From: Triparma columacea
Lineage: Eukaryota; Sar; Bolidophyceae; Parmales; Triparmaceae
NCBI GenBank assembly: GCA_030267965.1
Contig: BRYA01000148.1
Location: forward strand, 1-64,000
DNA: 64,000 nucleotides
Direction of reading: 5' to 3'
The notes beneath the pieces were generated by a model, which saw only the letters and a program-made list of their open reading frames with translations, did not search any database and was not told where the DNA came from. Position numbers and translations under genes: made by a program. Of the stretch, positions 32,136 through 42,697 are shown in pieces (the stretch's first letter is position 1; the number at the start of each line of letters is the position of its first letter).

Positions 32136-34257
32136 TTATCGCCCTACAACAACGTTTAGTATCTCTCCATCCCGCATGCCCTCTCCGTCCCTTATTACAC
32201 ACCCGTCATCTCCCTCCACTGTCTTTATCTTGCCCTCGTCGCCTTCATCCATGCCTAACGCCGAACAGATCTTCTTCTTCATTATCGCTCCGTCGTCTGT
32301 AACCCCAAACGAGACACGGACTGGCGCCTCCGCTCGCTTCCCCTTCCTTTTCACGCCCACCAAGATCCTCCCAGAATCCTTGAATAGGGCTCTTCTTTCG
32401 TCCGCACCCCCGTCCGCCCAGTTCATGGATCCCCTATCCCCCCCACTGTTATCGAAACTTGGGCGCGGAGTCAGAACGTCGCGTAATTTCGAGAAGACCT
32501 CGCTCGCAGTCCTTGTCCTGCCTTTCCCTTCGGTGGCCTCTGCCGCTCTAATGCCCTCATAGACTAGCTTGACAGCACACAGAATCATTGGCCCAGCTAG
32601 AACTCCGTTCCTCCCGAAGCTGCGATAAGCGAAGCGATGAAGAGAGCAATGAGGAAAGCGATTCTGATTAGGATTGGGAGCGTGAAATAGCCAATCAACT
32701 AGATTGGGTTGCGTCGTATCGTAGGCAGCGTCGGTATTCCTCACCTCCTATACCCCATGAGGACCGAGAGGGACGTGAACATTGGGTTCACCATTCCGAC
32801 TTGTTTCCTCATAACCCGCTCGTCGCACCACGACAGTGCGGCCTTGACGCCGACGAAGCAGAGTAATCCCCTCGCCCACGCCCCCTCTATGACGAGGCAA
32901 AGCGCCCAAGGGACCGGGATGAGGAATGCGGGCGCAATGGGGAAGAAAGCTTGAAGAAAGCTGAGCCCCGCCGCGAGGAAGCTGTGCTTTGCTCCAAAGA
33001 GGGAGATGAACGATACGATGACTACGGCGTGCGTGGCTGCGAGCTTCAGGGGAAGGAGGAGGACGCCGCAGAGCATCTCTGAAATGTAGGACGGCGTTGA
33101 AGGAGGGAAGGACTGTGGGAGGAGGTCGGTGAAGAGCTTCGTCAGGGGATCATAAGGGGAGTTGAGGAGGAGCATGACAACAGAAACGAAGAGGATGAAA
33201 GAGGCGGCAGATTCGGAGAAGAGCGCAAACATTGAGTCTGTGAAGTTGATCAAAGTCGACGCCATCACCTTGCCACTCTTCGCCCCCACATTCATGTAGC
33301 TTGTCATCTCTGCGGAGGTGAGATTGAGGCTCATGATCGCTTCCTTGGCCGTCGCTGTGAGGTTGGAGAACGTTATGGTCGAAAATCCAATGGACGGTCT
33401 GTCGGTTCCCTCCTCCCCAGCCGCCCCGCTCATTATTCCCCTAGCCATAGGTTCTACTAGTCCCCACCACGTCGTGTTGCTGTAGGTTGCGTTAGCGTCC
33501 TGAATCTGCTCCGTGACGAGTCCGAGGACGGCGTCCCACTGGTCCCCGACGTCGTCCTCGAGCTCTCTCTTCGCCCACTTTCCGAGCCTCATAAAGGCGT
33601 GCGTCCCGTCAATGAGGCTTTGAATCACGATGTACGAGCAGAGGAATGTTGACGTCAGAAGCAACTCGGAAATCGTGAGGATTGAGGAGAGGGTGTCATC
33701 CGTGAGCAGGCGGTGGTACGAGAACAGGAGGCCCTTGTCAAAGATGTGAAGAGAGATGGCGACGAGAGTAAAGACTGCAATGAGCGGGGGAGGAGTGAGT
33801 GCGAAAAAATGTCGTTCTCTGCTCTTTCTTTTTGTGCATTCTCACCTACAGTTTTGAGCAACAGGAATGTGGGGTGGTAAAGGTGGTTAACGTACAGGTA
33901 CGTGGAAGACATCAGGATGAGGGCAACGAACGGGTGGTCGATCGTGGTTTGTAGAACGATCGTTGGGTCCGTGACGGCCTGGACAAGCGTTGAAGAACCG
34001 GACTTTAGCATAACTTGAATTTGAGAACTTACAGGAAGCGGGTCCGATGATATGGTTTGGAGTACGGCTTTTATTTGTAGTTTCCTACGGCGAACGATGG
34101 AGGATACGAGCAAAGCGACAAAAAGCACGTTGATTACTGGCCTGAAGAGGAGAAACGAGAAGTAAACTGTAGTCAGAACCAGCCCGACGGCAAGATTTCC
34201 AAAGCATACTCCTATCGTGTGTGTGAGGAGCTGAGATTGAGCGGCTGAAGTTGACAT
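32136..34257 (-). CDS. Multi-pass membrane protein, TMEM245/AI-2E-transporter-like
   Basis: Three exons: 34257-33846, 33774-32745, 32619-32136; 641 residues. Hydrophobic segments occur in both exons 1 and 2. The central luminal part has several N-x-T/S sites (NATYSNTTWW, NLTATAKE, NLTSAEM). The later segment LFGAKHSFLAAGLSFLQAFFPIAP resembles the re-entrant/TM region of the AI-2E transporter superfamily (TMEM245 in animals), with moderate certainty. The soluble C-terminal ~120 residues end in a small beta-rich, possibly ubiquitin-like, segment (KIKTVEGDDGCVIRDGEGMRDGEIL). Function in eukaryotes is poorly known. Confidence 0.65.
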
Positions 34258-34389
34258 GTGCCACAGACGTCGGGGGGGGGGGGGAGTTGAAGGGTGAGAA
34301 GAAAAACTTGAAGAATTCCAGCCTTCAAAATCATTACTTTTCAGAGAGGCTCTGTCCTCTCGTTAGGTAGCAAAACAAAAGTAATCCTC

Positions 34390-35429
34390 ATGATTCGGAA
34401 ACATGGCACCCCCTCCTCTGTCGTGAGCGCCCTCAATATTGCTCCAGCTGATAGAAATAGAGTGTTGGCAGAGGCCAGGGTACGGAGGAAGGAGGCAGAG
34501 TTCCTTGCGTCTAAGAGGTGCGCGCGTTGTTGGTTCTCGACCACAAACGGTTCGTGTTGTTGCATTTGCTCGAGGCTCCCTGCCCTCCGCTTCACCACCA
34601 ACACCCGCTTCATCATTTACCAGCACAACATCGAGCTCTTCAACTGCGGGGACGACGCCAAGCTCCTCCTCTGCGCGGCTGAAGATAGGACGGGCCTCTA
34701 CGTATATGGAAAGGAGGGAGACGAGGAGAGGATGGTTGATGAGGTATTCAAGAACGGTGGGTTGGAGAGGTGAGGCTTAGCGAAGATTAAGAGACGTGCG
34801 AAGAGACGAGTTTAACCTTTTCCCTCGTCGTTTCGCCCGTCGCAGGACACTCCTGCTATTCCCGGATGATAGGGCTCTCACTGTGGAAGGGGTTCGGGAA
34901 GGGTACGTTGAGAAGTATTGTAGGAGCACTGCGATTGATGGGTTTTCGGCTATCGAGCGAGGGATGTCGGAGGTCGCCCTGCACGAGAATGGGTTTGTGA
35001 AAGAGCCCTTGCAAATAATGGTCGTGGACGGAACATGGCGTCAGGTTAAAGCCATGGTGAAGGAGCTCGACCGTATGATTGAGAAAAACTTCCCCTCCTT
35101 GCCCCCCTTGACCCACGTCAAGCTCCTCCCAGACACACTCAGGTGAGACGTTCGTAGGTATTCGTTGTCCAACCCAGCAACCCTAACGAATTCGCCTTCC
35201 CTCCCCCCTCTCGCTTTCTTGTCACCTTAGCGTTTACGCCAGGACCCAGTCGCAGCAAGATAGAATCTGCACGATCGAAGCCCTCGCGCTCTTCCTGAAG
35301 GAGTGCGGGGAGGCAGACTTTGTCACTAACGAACTCATACAATACGTCAAGATCAACAACGAAAACCTCAGACCGAACAAGAAGGAGAAGGGGAGGAATA
35401 CAGTGGCAGCTAATTTAAAGCCGGGTTGA
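34390..35429 (+). CDS. DTW-domain tRNA-uridine aminocarboxypropyltransferase
   Basis: Three exons: 34390-34769, 34846-35142, 35231-35429 (phase 2 introns); 291 residues. An N-terminal zinc-type cluster (CARCW..CCCICSRLP) precedes the domain, and MVVDGTWRQVKAM carries the DTW signature. DTWD1/2 and bacterial TapT transfer the 3-amino-3-carboxypropyl group of S-adenosylmethionine to a uridine in tRNA. RTQSQQDRICTIEALALFL matches the conserved C-terminal helix region. Its start lies 132 bp from that of the TMEM245-like gene. Its stop is 5 bp from that of the convergent SET-JmjC gene. Confidence 0.88.
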
Positions 35430-35434
35430 TCTAT

Positions 35435-38400
35435 CTAAAACATGTAGCTAATGCTTAAACTCGTCGTCAGGCTTCTAACGTAGTGCCAGTCCCCTGCCGC
35501 AATGTACATTGCGTCCCCCGGCTGCAGGAGAACCTCCTCGTACTCCATCCCCAGGAAGGCTTCGTGTTTCTCCCCGTCCACGTCCTCCACCTCTACCTCG
35601 CTCATATTCCCCTGCCCCCCAGCCTTCCCCCCCCCACCCTTTAAGTACAGCCTTGCGGGTGGGGTGGAACCCTTCCTGTATACCCTGACGTACTTAGAAC
35701 CTACGACCTGTACGAAGATGTTCTCGTAGCTGTCGTAGTGCAGGGGGGTCTTCGTTCCCCCCGTACCTAGCCACGCCGTCACCTTTGTAGGGGACGAGTT
35801 TATGGCATCGAAGAGGGGGAGGGAGGGGGGGATCAAGGACTTGAGGGAGGGGATCTGGGTGAGGATGTCGTGCTGGGCGAGGTAGCAGACGCCGGAACCG
35901 GAAACGGCGGAGGGGTAGGACCACACACCGGCGAGGGAACTCGGGAGGAGGTATTCGGAGATGAAACTTTTCAGGGCCATTGTCTTCTCGCTGCGATCCG
36001 GGGGAGGGGGGAGGTGGGGGCGGTGCAATGAAAAATCAAGGTGAGGTTTTGCGTGTATCCTTTGCCTGCTTGCTTTCCTCCTTTGTTCCCCTCCCGCCCT
36101 CCGGCCCTTGCCTCACCTGACACCCTTTGACGCAGTCATGTTTCCAACCTCCACTGGTACGACCCTGTGTCCATGTTCCGTTGCAAGTTTCGTCAAGTCC
36201 CTTAGTTCATCTATCCCCTCCCATTCCCCCACGTATCCCGGGAGGTGGAATGACGATGAATCGGAGAACAGTGTTTTGAAGTCTTCCGGCTCTGCCTTCT
36301 TCAAATGCCGGGATATAGGGGACGACAGGCCTTCGGAAGAGAGGTGAATGAGAGCCTCCGGTCCTGACCAGTCTTTGACGGTGTAGCGAACGAGCGACGC
36401 GATTACAGCCTGGACCTCAGAGGGGGGCATGAACGAGGTCCGAGCCATGGGCTCTGCGTATTCCATGAGCTTCTTAACTGGCGACCGAGGGAGACCCATA
36501 ATGAACGCGAGGTCCAGGATATTGACGGACTCGATGAAGCGACGGGAAGAGGAGAGGGAGAGAGAGAGGAGGGTGGATACGGAGAAGAAGAGGGGGAGGA
36601 GAGTGGGGGGGTTGAAGCTTTTGTGGAGATTGAGGTGGGCCATGAGCTCAGCGTGGAGGTGGAGGGAGATTCTGAGGGTTGGGGGAGGGGTGGGGGGGGT
36701 GGGGGGGTTAACAAAAGGCAATCTCGTCGCATCTCGTTACCCCCTTGTCACCCTTTTCTCCCCCCCTCACCTCCGCATCCTGTCATAGTCTTTACTTCTA
36801 ACCGTCTCCCCAAGCTCCACCGCCTTCCCAACCACGTCCTCCGCTATCTCGCTCCTCGCGTCCGGGCTGTACCCCGAGTTTGCAAATTCCGAGATTAGGG
36901 GTAATGCAAAGGATGAGGTTTCGGGGTGGATCCCTGGGGGGAGGACTATTTGGGGCGCGCTTGGAGGTGGAGGGGGGGGCATATTATGGTCCGCTTCGGA
37001 GCAGTCGCTGTCTTGACCGAAAAGGTCATTGTCTTCGTCCTCGCTGTCGCTACTTCCGAACAGATCGACAATTTCTTTCGGCTCTCCACTCTCCCCGTTT
37101 TCCTCTCCTTCCCCCTCCCCCTCCTCCTCACCCCTCTCCTTGATACACCTCTGGCAGTCGCAAACGAACCCGTAAACCTCCAGCTCCTTCCTCCTCTCCC
37201 TCTCCTCCCCCCCGCTATCAACATAGCTGATCCTCATTTCCTCCCCCTCCCTAATATCCCTAATAGCCACCGCCTCCAGCACCAGTGGTCTTTCTCTTCC
37301 GTACCCCCCCGTGTACTGCACCATGACGTTGGGGTTACAGGAGTGGTTCATCTTGCAAGCGGTAGCGAAGAGGGCGGTGCCGTCGAGGGGGGGGGAGTAG
37401 AGGTCCCATTTAGTCTGGCAAGTTACAGCCGTAGAGGGGGGGCAGGATTCTAGGAGGGTCGAGAGGGGGGGAGGGGGGGGTAGGGGCTCGATAGACGAGC
37501 AGTCTGAGCAGGAGTCGTCGTCTTCTGCGTGGGAGTGTGAATGGGAGTGGGAATGGGAGTGGGGAGGATCTCCGCAATCTACATCGTTGCGATCGCCGCC
37601 ATCCGCCCCGTGGCCGTGGGAATGGTCGTGTGACGGGTGTTCGCAGTCCACTCCCTTGCATTCGCCTGAGGCTGCGCCCGGGTCTTCGTCTTCCGCAGCT
37701 CCAGTACCTTCGTCCTCCTCCCCCTGCCCCTCTCCCCCCTCCGCCTCCTCTCCCTCCTCTTCTTCCTCCACCTCTCCCCCCTCCACTCCCTCCCCCTCGT
37801 GCATCCCCTTAATCCACTCCTCCACCCCCTCAGTCTTCCCCTCCCAGCACTCCTCCAACCTAGCATGTCTACACCTAACCCCCACAGCGTTCTGCTCCAT
37901 CGTCCCTATAACCCTTCCTATAAAATCCTTATCGAACCACCTATCCCACTCATCCCTCCAACCCCCCTCCCCTACAGTTGAGAATATAGCCTCCCTCAAC
38001 ATTCTCCCTGCGGTTTCACAGATGTCCAAAAGAGTCTCCCTAAGTTCGTCTCTACCCCCCTCATCCTCCATCCCAAGCGTCGCGCACTCCCACCATGGTT
38101 CGTTTGTAAATTCCCTCCACTCCCCTTCGATTTCCATCACACCTTCTTCTTCCCTACCAACTTTTCCATGTCTAATGGAGGAGGCTATGAAACTGGAGAT
38201 AACGTTACCGACGAGCAGGAGTATCTCGTTCGTCCTTATCGCGTATACCTTGAACTTAACAATAGGGTGATCCTCTGCCCTACCATCGTCAGGTATTTTA
38301 CCAGTGCAGAGGTTAGAGTGACCGGATGTTAAGGAGAGGTTTAGACAGGATGATGAACAGTATAACATACCACAACCGTCTGGGCAGGGGTAGGTGGGGG

Positions 38401-38575
38401 TAGGGGGAAGCCAACTGGAGCAGTAACCGCATAGATGGTTGTAGCGGAGGTTATCTAAGGACTGGAGGAAGGCTAGGGGACGCTCTGTTAGGATTAATGT
38501 ACCTGATTTTATGTATGAAGTTGATGTTAGACAACGGCCGTATTTGGGTGAGTTTGTTCTTTTGTATAGTGCCAT
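35435..38575 (-). CDS. SET-MYND methyltransferase fused to KDM8-like JmjC oxygenase
   Basis: Three exons: 38575-36771, 36671-36117, 35990-35435 (phase 2 throughout); 971 residues. The first ~600 residues are SMYD-like: split SET domain (GRCLTSTSYIKSGTLI..), MYND zinc site (CGYC..CPDGCGMLYC..HSNLC), catalytic NHSCNPNVMV and IREGEEMRISYVD, and post-SET CDCQRC. An Asp/Glu/His-rich insert (HSHSHSHSH) splits SET. The C-terminal ~370 residues are JmjC of KDM8/JMJD5 type: HRVVPVEVGN, TPLHYDSYENIFVQV (HxD iron ligands), KYVRVY and GDWHYVRSL (distal His). ORFs alone suggest two genes, but the gap is 45 bp and holds a GTGAGG donor and pyrimidine-rich CAG acceptor that keep frame. The proline-rich start of the 'second gene' is the translated intron tract. 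Likely acts on proteins in chromatin or ribosome contexts. Confidence 0.8.
37495..37640. repeat. His-rich internal repeat in the SET insert
   Basis: Short GTGGGA-type repeats encode alternating Ser/His, and a second nearby Asp/His block (HPSHDHSHGHG) resembles it. Both blocks begin with DC and a Pro. They lie inside the variable loop of the SET domain and could coordinate Zn2+ or Ni2+. Confidence 0.7.
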
Positions 38576-39034
38576 TTGGTGTTGTGTGTGTGGTTGTAAG
38601 TTTGTTAGGGAAAGATATTGGAGGGTTTGTTGATGAGAAAGTCGATGGATGGGTTGATGGAGGTTGATTTTAAACGTTTTTGTGCTTTTAAATGGTCAAG
38701 ATGGGGCAATTAATGAGTGTTAAATGTCTGTATGATCCTATATATATGTGATATTATGCGTTTGTTGTTGAGCTTAGTATAATACTTCTACAGAGCAAAA
38801 GAGGCTTTTGCTTCGGTCGGATTTGCTCTCAATTAATTACCATTCCGAAGGTAAGGCTTTCCAAGAAGAGTCAAAACACGTCCTATAATACCCGGGTACG
38901 TCTTAAGAGATAGAACCTTTTCTCCAACCAAAAACTTATCGGCACAAGAGGGAGCGACGGAACGACGATCAGGGGGAAGGGGGTGATTCGGGAATTAGTC
39001 TGCATATTTTGGGATTTACAAACGTAACTGAATT
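38576..39034. other. Intergenic region with 5' boundary of duplicated zinc-finger flank
   Basis: 459 bp between two minus-strand genes. No ORF of note. From about 38870 to 39034 the sequence is closely related to 42545-42697, the matching 3' flank of the second zinc-finger gene. Confidence 0.6.
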
Positions 39035-40195
39035 TTAGTGCATAACGGAGTGATGTCGTTTGAGATTGCCTTTGTGCTTCGCTTTGTAGTCGCAGTCCTC
39101 ACAGTGGTGCCAGGTCACGTTTTTATTGTGGATGTATACACGATGCTTCTTGAGGTTACCTTTATCCTTCGCTTTGTAGTCGCAGTCTTCACAGTGGTGC
39201 CAGATCACGTTTTCATTGTGGATAACTGCACGATGCTGCTTGAGTTTGCCCTTTCGCTTCGCTTTGTAGTCGCAGTCCTCACAGTGGTGCCAGGTCACGT
39301 TTTCATTGTGAATACTTGCACGATGCCTGTTGATATTACTTTTATGCTTCGCTTTGTAGTCGCAGTCCTCACAGCGGTGCCAGGTCACGTTTTTGTTGTG
39401 GATTAATGCGCGATGTTGTTTGAGGGAGCCTTTTTGCTTCGCTTTGTAGTCGCAGTCCTCACAGTGGTGCCAGGTCACGTTTTCATTGTGGATGGATGCG
39501 CGATGGATCTTGAGGTAGCTTTTTTGCTTCGTTTTGTAGTCGCAGTCCTCACAGTGGTGCCAGATCACGTTTTCATTGTGGACATCTGCACGATGCCTGT
39601 TGAGAGAGCCTTTTCGCTTCGCTTTGTAGTCGCAGTCGTCACAGTGGTGCCAGGTCACGTTTTTGTTGTGGATATCTGAACGATGCTTCTTGAGAGCGCC
39701 TTTTTGCTTCGCTTTGTAGTCGCAGTCCTCACAGTGGTGCCAGGTCACGTTTTTATTGTGGATGTGTGCGCGATGTATCTTGAGGCAATGTTTCCAATTT
39801 GTCCTGTAGCTGCATCCACGTTCACTACAAACAAACTTCTTCCCATCCTTCACACTACCCACAGCTTGCTCTTTGACTTCTGCCTCTTCGTCACTATCCT
39901 CATCAATCGAGACTAGATCATCGTCATAGTCGTCGTCCTCCTCCTCCTCCTCTTCCTCCTCTTCGCTTTTGTTGCTGTTAGAGTCTATCGAACGCAAAAT
40001 CACTTCCTCCTCTTCACTACCCTCCTCCTTCTTACACACCCCACAAAGCAATGAGCCTCCACCCCATTCTTCTTCAAAGCTACTCTCACCCTCAACATCC
40101 TCCACCTTGCAACCAGCTTGATCAACCTCACCATAACCGCTGGGAAGCTCAATTTTCACCCTGCTCCTCTCTTCCTTCGTTGTTGTCTCCCTCAT
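39035..40195 (-). CDS. Nine-finger C2H2 zinc-finger protein, copy 1
   Basis: Open exon of about 386 residues from the ATG at 40195. The N-terminal ~120 residues are acidic (long Glu/Asp runs). Nine fingers follow: one degenerate-spaced leader (FVCSERGCSYRTNW) and eight near-identical 28-29-residue units of form WHxCEDCDYKxK-x7-H-x4-H joined by HNENVTWHH. The linkers are not the TGEKP type. Residues differing between units sit at the helix positions that would contact DNA. A paralogue lies at 42698-43759 and duplicated flanks on both sides show a segmental copy. A second open frame, overlapping the 5' end in a different phase, is conserved in both copies (see findings). Confidence 0.88.
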   Translation of the reverse strand: MRETTTKEERSRVKIELPSGYGEVDQAGCKVEDVEGESSFEEEWGGGSLLCGVCKKEEGSEEEEVILRSIDSNSNKSEEEEEEEEEDDDYDDDLVSIDEDSDEEAEVKEQAVGSVKDGKKFVCSERGCSYRTNWKHCLKIHRAHIHNKNVTWHHCEDCDYKAKQKGALKKHRSDIHNKNVTWHHCDDCDYKAKRKGSLNRHRADVHNENVIWHHCEDCDYKTKQKSYLKIHRASIHNENVTWHHCEDCDYKAKQKGSLKQHRALIHNKNVTWHRCEDCDYKAKHKSNINRHRASIHNENVTWHHCEDCDYKAKRKGKLKQHRAVIHNENVIWHHCEDCDYKAKDKGNLKKHRVYIHNKNVTWHHCEDCDYKAKHKGNLKRHHSVMH

Positions 40196-40762
40196 ATTCT
40201 TCAAGCTCTATTACGGTACCCTCAAGCTCCCTGAAAATGGCCTTCCAGTGTGTGAGATCTTCGGGGATGTTAGGGGCAAGCACTTGCAGATCCAAAATGG
40301 GGAGGTTCGGTAGGAAATCGAGGGAAATCGTTGATGAAATACGGCCAAAACCGCAAATGTCAAAATCACAGGGTTTTGTGAACGAGTACCCAAGAAAATA
40401 TCAACAGAGAAAAAGAGCCAGCTCCGAATTTTTTGCCAATTTATTTTGCAAGAACAATTCTTTCTCAAAAAAAGTCTAAACACGTCCTACGTCTTAAGTG
40501 ACAGAACCTTTTCCCAACAGGCTACTTTATCAAAGCAGGAATTCGGAAGGAAAGTAGACTAAGTCCGAAGAAGAAGTGAGGAATCCCCTTCCTGAGGCAA
40601 ACAGATAAACCGCTATCTTTTTTTTTTAGTACTTCCCCCCCCCCTTCCTGGCGTCTTCTATATCTTTCCGATTGAAGTCATCCCCGACAGTCGTACGGCA
40701 TATAGTTGCGATTTTGAAGAAGCTTTCCATCTTCCTGGGAAGGTTTTTACAGTTCACTAAAC
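40196..40762. other. Duplicated upstream flank of zinc-finger copy 1 and promoter of next gene
   Basis: 40196-40385 is highly similar to 43760-43945. It encodes, on the minus strand, a conserved open frame containing TKPCDFDICG and FLPNLPILDLQVLAPNIPED that overlaps the zinc-finger start out of frame. 40470-40540 repeats the CGTCCTACGTCTTAAGTGACAG element also present near 38880 and 42550. The remainder is presumed promoter of the plus-strand gene at 40763. Confidence 0.6.
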
Positions 40763-42349
40763 ATGACCTCCACGAAGGTTGCTCCACTTCCCGCCCAGTC
40801 TCCTCAAGTTTCCTCCCCCCGATCTGAGGAGACGCCAGTCGTCGAGAATGAGCTTGATAGAGAGCGGGAGGATGACGATAGCGAAGGTCGCGTTGGAGAT
40901 GAGGAGAACATGGAGAATGGCAAAGTTGAGGAGGAAGTTGCGAAGGCTGAGGATGGCAAGGAGGTGGATGACAACAAGGGAGGACCTCCTCCTCGACGGG
41001 GCAGCATCCTGGACTCTGTCCGTCGGGCATCTATCGATGCCGCGCTCGAAGTCGGGGCGCAACTTGGTGCCATCAGACCAGACACAGATGGTGTTAAGGA
41101 AGAAAAGCCCCAAACTAGCATCACCGTCATTGATAATCCGATATCTTTTTGGCGCCACACGCTCACCTCGAACGTGCAGGGACTGGCGAGCGCGTTGCCG
41201 TCGTGCTTTCTCATCCTTTTAATGAAATTCGTGAATTACAACCTTGTCAAGTTTGGAGGGTTCTTTGGTGACATGCACGTGGTGAGGTGCTTCGGGTGTC
41301 TCCTTTACGTGGATGCTATGATTTCGGTGGCAAGATGGGAAAGGGCGTTCACCAAACTGATGCTTCTTTGCAAAGTCCCTGGGCAAATCACATTCATGGT
41401 CGCAGTAAGCAGCGCCTTCGAGTGGAAGCTGGGGCCTTGGACGTTTGTCGTAGCGACGCTTGCATTTTCTTTCGGGGAGATGTGTACTTATATCATTGAC
41501 ATGCAGGAACAGCCTCGTCCTCCAGTGACCAAGTACATGGTCAAATGCCTCGTCCTCGGTTTTGTCGTACATGGGATCATCGTGTTCGTGATAAGCGCAT
41601 TGGTAGTCCCCACAAAGTACCTTGCAGAGTGGGAGAACGATATGGTGACAATGCTCGTGACTGGTATAGTCTTTCCGGTCATCATATTTCTCGTCAGAAA
41701 GGTATATGTCAGCTTCCTTCCAAAATTTGTCGCTGAAAAGGAAGGATGGTCGGATGAAAAGAAAGTAGAGTTCTTAACCACACTCCTTTCGGTCGGTTCT
41801 CTCGGGATCCTCCTCACGCCCTCCGTCCTGCTCTACTTCAATGCCAGTGTAAAGTATGCACTATTTTCGGCTTTGTGTCAAGTGTTCACTGAGGTGGGAG
41901 GCAAGGTTTGGACGGTATGGGCGACGAAAAAATTCGCTCGTTTCTCAGCCAGAATCAATCATGACATTGCAAATGAGAAGGACGACGACATTGGTTGGGC
42001 TGAACTGCTTCGACGGGCATTGGCCCTTCTTGCAATTCGCTACCACTCTGAAATTGTCGCCGAGAAGGGTTGCATAATCACAGCGTGTGAAATCGCTTTC
42101 CTCTACTTCCGCGATCAAGTCGGCACCTCTAGCACCGATCTTATTATAATCGGCTTTGTCTTCTACGTTTTCGAAATGATCACCGATTGCATCTTCGTAT
42201 GGGTGATGCACAACATGCTTGACGTTCCCATACTTTCCGCCGTCCCCCATTTCAAATTTCTGTCTACGTCGAATCTGCGAGCGCAAGCAGTTTTATCCCT
42301 AACATTCGTGGCAATGTCCAACTGCATCGCGATGGCATCTAGCGTGTAA
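40763..42349 (+). CDS. Unknown polytopic membrane protein with RRASIDA motif
   Basis: Intronless, 528 residues. An acidic, disordered N-terminus (~1-125) contains RRGSILDSVRRASIDA; SVRRASIDA is identical to a site in the C-terminal tail of the START protein at 717-4862. About nine hydrophobic helices follow between residues ~145 and 528, with conserved-looking loops WERAFTKLML and RYHSEIVAEKGC. I do not recognise the family. It sits between the two duplicated zinc-finger genes on the opposite strand. Confidence 0.75.
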   Translation: MTSTKVAPLPAQSPQVSSPRSEETPVVENELDREREDDDSEGRVGDEENMENGKVEEEVAKAEDGKEVDDNKGGPPPRRGSILDSVRRASIDAALEVGAQLGAIRPDTDGVKEEKPQTSITVIDNPISFWRHTLTSNVQGLASALPSCFLILLMKFVNYNLVKFGGFFGDMHVVRCFGCLLYVDAMISVARWERAFTKLMLLCKVPGQITFMVAVSSAFEWKLGPWTFVVATLAFSFGEMCTYIIDMQEQPRPPVTKYMVKCLVLGFVVHGIIVFVISALVVPTKYLAEWENDMVTMLVTGIVFPVIIFLVRKVYVSFLPKFVAEKEGWSDEKKVEFLTTLLSVGSLGILLTPSVLLYFNASVKYALFSALCQVFTEVGGKVWTVWATKKFARFSARINHDIANEKDDDIGWAELLRRALALLAIRYHSEIVAEKGCIITACEIAFLYFRDQVGTSSTDLIIIGFVFYVFEMITDCIFVWVMHNMLDVPILSAVPHFKFLSTSNLRAQAVLSLTFVAMSNCIAMASSV

Positions 42350-42697
42350 TTGTGAGAAATAAACAAACAAACGACATTGCATACAAATCAAGGGGGGCTT
42401 CGTTTCAAAACTAAAAATACGCACGTACGCTGGGGCCATGACACGTACGCTGGGGCTATGACACGTACGCTGGGGCCATGACCATACCTAAAAACGCAAA
42501 GCTCGGAAAAAGCCCTGTATTGGCTTTCTGAGAAAAAAAATCAAAAAGCGTCCTACGTCCTACGTCTAAGTGACAGAACCTTTTTCCAACCAAAAACTTA
42601 TTGAGACAAGAGGGAGTGACGCGGAACGACGATCAGGGGAAGGGGGTGATTCGGGGATTATCTGCACATTTTTGGATTTACAAACGTAACTGAATTT
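42350..42697. other. Intergenic region with 20-bp repeat and duplicated flank
   Basis: The 3' side of the membrane protein gene and the 3' side of zinc-finger copy 2 converge here. It contains the 20-bp tandem repeat described separately and, from about 42545, sequence related to the 3' flank of zinc-finger copy 1. Confidence 0.6.
42421..42480. repeat. Three tandem copies of a 20-bp unit
   Basis: Unit ACACGTACGCTGGGGCCATG repeated three times with one or two substitutions. Each copy contains ACGTACG-type palindromic sequence. It lies between two convergent genes. Confidence 0.9.

Noticed and set aside
36117..36721. A separate JmjC gene starting at the ATG at 36721
   Set aside because: Its first ~17 residues (PFVNPPTPPTPPP) are the translation of a polypyrimidine tract ending in a CAG acceptor; only 45 bp separate it from the SET ORF, which ends at a consensus donor in the matching phase.
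39038..39916. Plus-strand ORFs made of LLRFVVAVLTVVPGHVFIVD repeats
   Set aside because: Antisense translation of the zinc-finger repeats; the minus-strand frame has perfect C2H2 spacing.
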